From NCBI GenBank assembly GCA_964585305.1, contig CAZPDM010000116.1, positions 1-9,286 of the forward strand: a stretch of DNA of 9,286 bases, read 5' to 3'. The stretch's first letter is position 1; every line of letters starts with the position of its first letter. Positions 7,890 through 9,286 of this stretch are shown here, piece after piece. The stretch is from CAZPDM01 sp964585305. Its GTDB lineage: Bacteria > Planctomycetota > Uabimicrobiia > Uabimicrobiales > JABWCH01. A model generated the notes under the pieces. The model was not told the DNA's origin. It saw only the letters and a list, made by a program, of their open reading frames with translations, and searched no databases. The position numbers and the translations under genes are program-made.

Positions 7890-7894
7890 CTCCT
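7890..7894 (-). promoter_or_regulatory. Ribosome-binding site of the kinase gene
   Basis: AGGAG on the minus strand lies 8 nt upstream of the ATG at 7879-7881, which fixes the kinase start. Confidence 0.85.
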
Positions 7895-7924
7895 AAATTT
7901 TCTCGTAAAATTTGCCAAATTACT

Positions 7925-7952
7925 ATTGTAGCGTTTTAAGAAAAATTTTCAA
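7925..7952 (-). promoter_or_regulatory. Putative sigma-70-type promoter for the kinase gene
   Basis: On the minus strand, TTGAAA (7947-7952) and TACAAT (7925-7930) are separated by 16 nt. Each resembles the -35 and -10 consensus closely. Transcription would start near 7918, giving a leader of about 37 nt with the AGGAG site. Confidence 0.6.
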
Positions 7953-7962
7953 GTAATTAGTT

Positions 7963-7996
7963 CTTAGGAATCTATTTTGATAGTTGTATTTCTAAG
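7963..7996. repeat. Dyad symmetry just upstream of the kinase -35
   Basis: Arms CTTAGGAAT (7963-7971) and ATTTCTAAG (7988-7996) match with one wobble position and a 16-nt centre. The dyad begins 11 bp upstream of the putative kinase -35, a place where an activator could bind. No regulator in the window is known to bind it. Confidence 0.4.
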
Positions 7997-8051
7997 AGGA
8001 CAAAGTTTGCAGTCAAAACACTACATAAAAAATATTTGTCTGAATTTTAAA

Positions 8052-8106
8052 TTTATAAAAATAATATAATATGTTTATATTAAATATGTTATATTATTTT
8101 TATAAA
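8052..8106 (+). repeat. 55-nt AT-only palindrome with a 26-bp stem
   Basis: The arms 8052-8077 and 8081-8106 pair along their full length around a 3-nt loop. The outer 18 bp are perfect (TTTATAAAAATAATATAA against its complement). The only two non-Watson-Crick positions, 8073/8085 and 8070/8088, are G-T pairs on the plus strand but C-A mismatches on the minus strand. It contains only two G bases and no C. It lies between divergent genes, so a terminator role is unlikely; it ends 12 nt before the sigma-54-type promoter. Confidence 0.85.
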
Positions 8107-8118
8107 AATATATAAAGA

Positions 8119-8134
8119 TGGCATGATTATTGCT
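8119..8134 (+). promoter_or_regulatory. Putative sigma-54 (RpoN) promoter for the sigma-70-family gene
   Basis: TGGCATGATTATTGCT matches the -24/-12 consensus TGGCACG-N4-TTGCW at every fixed position except C6, which is T. The GG (8120-8121) and GC (8132-8133) have exact spacing. Transcription would begin near 8145, leaving a leader of about 50 nt that includes the AAGGAG site. No RpoN or bacterial enhancer-binding protein is encoded here. A weak TATTAT at 8141-8146 has no good -35. Confidence 0.6.
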
Positions 8135-8181
8135 AAAATATATTATAGAAAAAAATAACTATATTTAAAATAAGTAATAAC

Positions 8182-8187
8182 AAGGAG
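8182..8187 (+). promoter_or_regulatory. Ribosome-binding site of the sigma factor gene
   Basis: AAGGAG lies 7 nt upstream of the ATG at 8195-8197, a strong and well-spaced site that fixes the start. Confidence 0.9.
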
Positions 8188-8194
8188 ATATATA

Positions 8195-9025
8195 ATGAAC
8201 CAACTACATGATAGTAATTTAGCTATTTATCTCAAAGATATTAGAAAATTCCCTTTATTAAATGAACAACAAGAAAAAGAATTGATTCAATTATATCAAG
8301 AAAAAAAAGATAGATCAGCTAGGGAAAAACTAATTACTTCCAATTTAAGATTAGTTGTAAATATAGCTAAACGATATACTTTATCAGGAATATCATTAGC
8401 TGATTTGATTGCTGAAGGAAATATTGGATTGATTCATGCGATTGAAAAATTTGATTTAGAAAAAAATTGTCGGTTTTCAACTTATGCAACTTGCTGGATA
8501 CGACATGCTATTTGCCGCTCTATTACCGAAAAACGCCAGCTTGTAAGAATTCCGGCATACATGAAGACTTTACTTGGAAAAGCTACTGAAAAGAAACAGC
8601 AACTCCATGAACAACTAGGATATTTACCTAATAACGAAGAACTTATAGATAATATGGAACTTACAGAAAACCAACGTCAAATTATGAATGAGGCTCTTAT
8701 TACTTGCCGTGCTATGCAGGAAGTGCAAAGTTTTCAATCTCTTGAAAATAGTGAAGAATGGATTGAAGATGTTCGGCATAGAGATGAAGAACTTAAAAAA
8801 ATAGAATTAAGCGAAGTGTATAATATTATGGAATATCTTTATCAAAATGAACCCAAAAGAGCGCAAATTATTGCTATGAGATATGGATTAAATGGCCAAG
8901 GTAAAAAAACACTCAAGGAAATAGCAGGAATTTTACAGCTTACCAAAGAAAGGATTCGTCAGATTGAAAAAGAAACTATTCAAATGCTGCGGGATACTTT
9001 GCAAAAAAGGCTTGCGGTAGCATAA
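8195..9025 (+). CDS. RNA polymerase sigma factor, sigma-70 family (RpoD/SigA-like, without region 1.1)
   Basis: Protein of 276 residues that would direct core RNA polymerase to promoters. Region 1.2 is at about 7-38 (LAIYLKDIRKFPLL), region 2 at about 44-115 with the core-binding LADLIAEGNIGLIHAIEKFD (68-87) and the melting helix FSTYATCWIRHAICRSI (94-110), region 3 at about 120-190, and region 4 at about 207-272 ending in the helix-turn-helix LTKERIRQIE (249-258). Region 1.1 is absent and it is far shorter than a housekeeping RpoD, so it is a group 2/3 alternative factor. By alignment to E. coli RpoD, W433, Q437 and T440 are replaced by C100, H104 and C107, while the -35-reading residues are largely kept (R255, Q256). 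It is transcribed away from the kinase and followed by a strong terminator. Confidence 0.93.
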   Translation: MNQLHDSNLAIYLKDIRKFPLLNEQQEKELIQLYQEKKDRSAREKLITSNLRLVVNIAKRYTLSGISLADLIAEGNIGLIHAIEKFDLEKNCRFSTYATCWIRHAICRSITEKRQLVRIPAYMKTLLGKATEKKQQLHEQLGYLPNNEELIDNMELTENQRQIMNEALITCRAMQEVQSFQSLENSEEWIEDVRHRDEELKKIELSEVYNIMEYLYQNEPKRAQIIAMRYGLNGQGKKTLKEIAGILQLTKERIRQIEKETIQMLRDTLQKRLAVA

Positions 9026-9070
9026 ATATGAAAAACTTTAAAATTTATTGTATCAAAAAAATGTGTTTAA

Positions 9071-9115
9071 AAAAAAAACTATCTTTTACAGATTTTGTAA
9101 AAGATAGTTTTTTTT
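9071..9115. terminator. Bidirectional intrinsic terminator between the sigma gene and tRNA-Leu
   Basis: A perfect 13-bp stem, ACTATCTTTTACA (9078-9090) / TGTAAAAGATAGT (9096-9108), has a 5-nt loop, with an A-run on the left and a T-run (9109-9115) on the right. It serves the plus-strand sigma gene and the minus-strand tRNA gene. Confidence 0.93.
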
Positions 9116-9116
9116 A

Positions 9117-9204
9117 TGCCGGAAGCGGGATTTGAACCCGCACAGCCATATATACGGCCACAAGACCCTCAATCTTGCGTGTCTGCCAATTCCACCATCC
9201 CGGC
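9117..9204 (-). tRNA. tRNA-Leu, anticodon GAG
   Basis: An 88-nt cloverleaf of class II type, including the discriminator A. The acceptor stem GCCGGGA / TTCCGGC has one G-T pair, the D-arm region is GTGGAATTGGCAGAC, and the anticodon stem CAAGA / TCTTG encloses loop TTGAGGG, giving anticodon GAG (reads CUC and CUU). A long variable arm GGCC...GGCT and the T-arm GCGGG-TTCAAAT-CCCGC complete it. The long variable arm and A73 are typical of tRNA-Leu. The 3' CCA is not encoded and must be added after transcription. Confidence 0.96.
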
Positions 9205-9218
9205 GTTAATTTTAACGC
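9203..9218 (-). repeat. Small palindrome over the tRNA-Leu 5' end
   Basis: Perfect 7-bp arms GCGTTAA (9203-9209) and TTAACGC (9212-9218) with a 2-nt centre include the first two tRNA bases. In the precursor it could pair the leader with the mature 5' end near the RNase P cut. Confidence 0.5.
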
Positions 9219-9223
9219 TAAGT

Positions 9224-9251
9224 ATTATACCAAATAAACTTTAAAATGCAA
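9224..9251 (-). promoter_or_regulatory. Promoter of the tRNA-Leu gene
   Basis: On the minus strand, TTGCAT (9246-9251) and a perfect TATAAT (9224-9229) are separated by 16 nt. The start would fall near 9217, about 13 nt before the mature tRNA. Confidence 0.75.
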
Positions 9252-9286
9252 GCAAAAAAAAAATTTTTTATAATTTTTTTATATTT

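Larger units (their letters stand above)
7882..8194. other. Divergent intergenic region between the kinase and sigma genes
   Basis: This 313-bp region has no convincing coding frame. From left to right it holds the kinase ribosome-binding site and promoter, a small dyad, a stretch with no clear element (about 7997-8051), a 55-nt AT palindrome, a sigma-54-type promoter, and the leader and ribosome-binding site of the sigma gene. Both genes are probably controlled from here. Confidence 0.8.

Noticed and set aside
7997..8004. The word AGGACAAA is shared by the kinase upstream region and the repeat upstream of glgB (2612-2619)
   Set aside because: It is only an 8-base match in AT-rich DNA and is not part of a repeat at this site, so chance is enough to explain it.
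8036..8070. TTGTCT plus TATAAT as a sigma-70 promoter for the sigma gene
   Set aside because: The spacing is 23 nt, too long, and the TATAAT lies inside the AT palindrome.
9252..9286. A and T runs at the window end as a possible terminator
   Set aside because: They are simple homopolymer runs with no GC-containing stem, and the sequence is cut by the window edge.

Overview
This window is a low-GC, AT-rich bacterial chromosome segment. It carries a large transmembrane Ser/Thr protein kinase, an FHA-domain partner, a glycogen branching enzyme, a primary-type sigma factor and a tRNA-Leu. The Hanks-type kinase joined to a C-terminal beta-sandwich sensor, the FHA companion and a sigma-54-type promoter together suggest a Planctomycetota/PVC-like bacterium. 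That placement is an inference from architecture only.

Layout, left to right. Positions 1-190 look like the right end of an IS200/IS605-type (TnpB) element: an open frame whose stop lies in the loop of a terminal hairpin. A bidirectional terminator (241-270) follows. Three minus-strand genes run leftward from about 7.9 kb: the kinase (7881-3616), an FHA protein (best start 3535, stop 2672) and glgB (2529-280). Structured inverted repeats sit in both gaps between these genes and in the glgB leader. A 313-bp divergent intergenic region (7882-8194) separates the kinase from a plus-strand sigma-70-family gene (8195-9025). It holds a sigma-70-like promoter for the kinase, a very AT-rich 55-nt palindrome and a near-consensus sigma-54 promoter facing the sigma gene. 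A shared terminator (9071-9115) separates the sigma gene from a convergent tRNA-Leu(GAG) gene with its own promoter.

How the genes may work together: the kinase and FHA protein share a small helical module related in pattern to the GspE/MshE N-terminal domain, and their genes are adjacent on one strand. A phosphorylation-dependent partnership is therefore plausible. The kinase would sense something outside the cytoplasm through its C-terminal half and signal to the FHA protein. The divergent sigma factor may be placed under sigma-54 control, which would make a sigma cascade. Whether glgB belongs functionally to this signalling group is unproven, since it appears to have its own promoter and leader.
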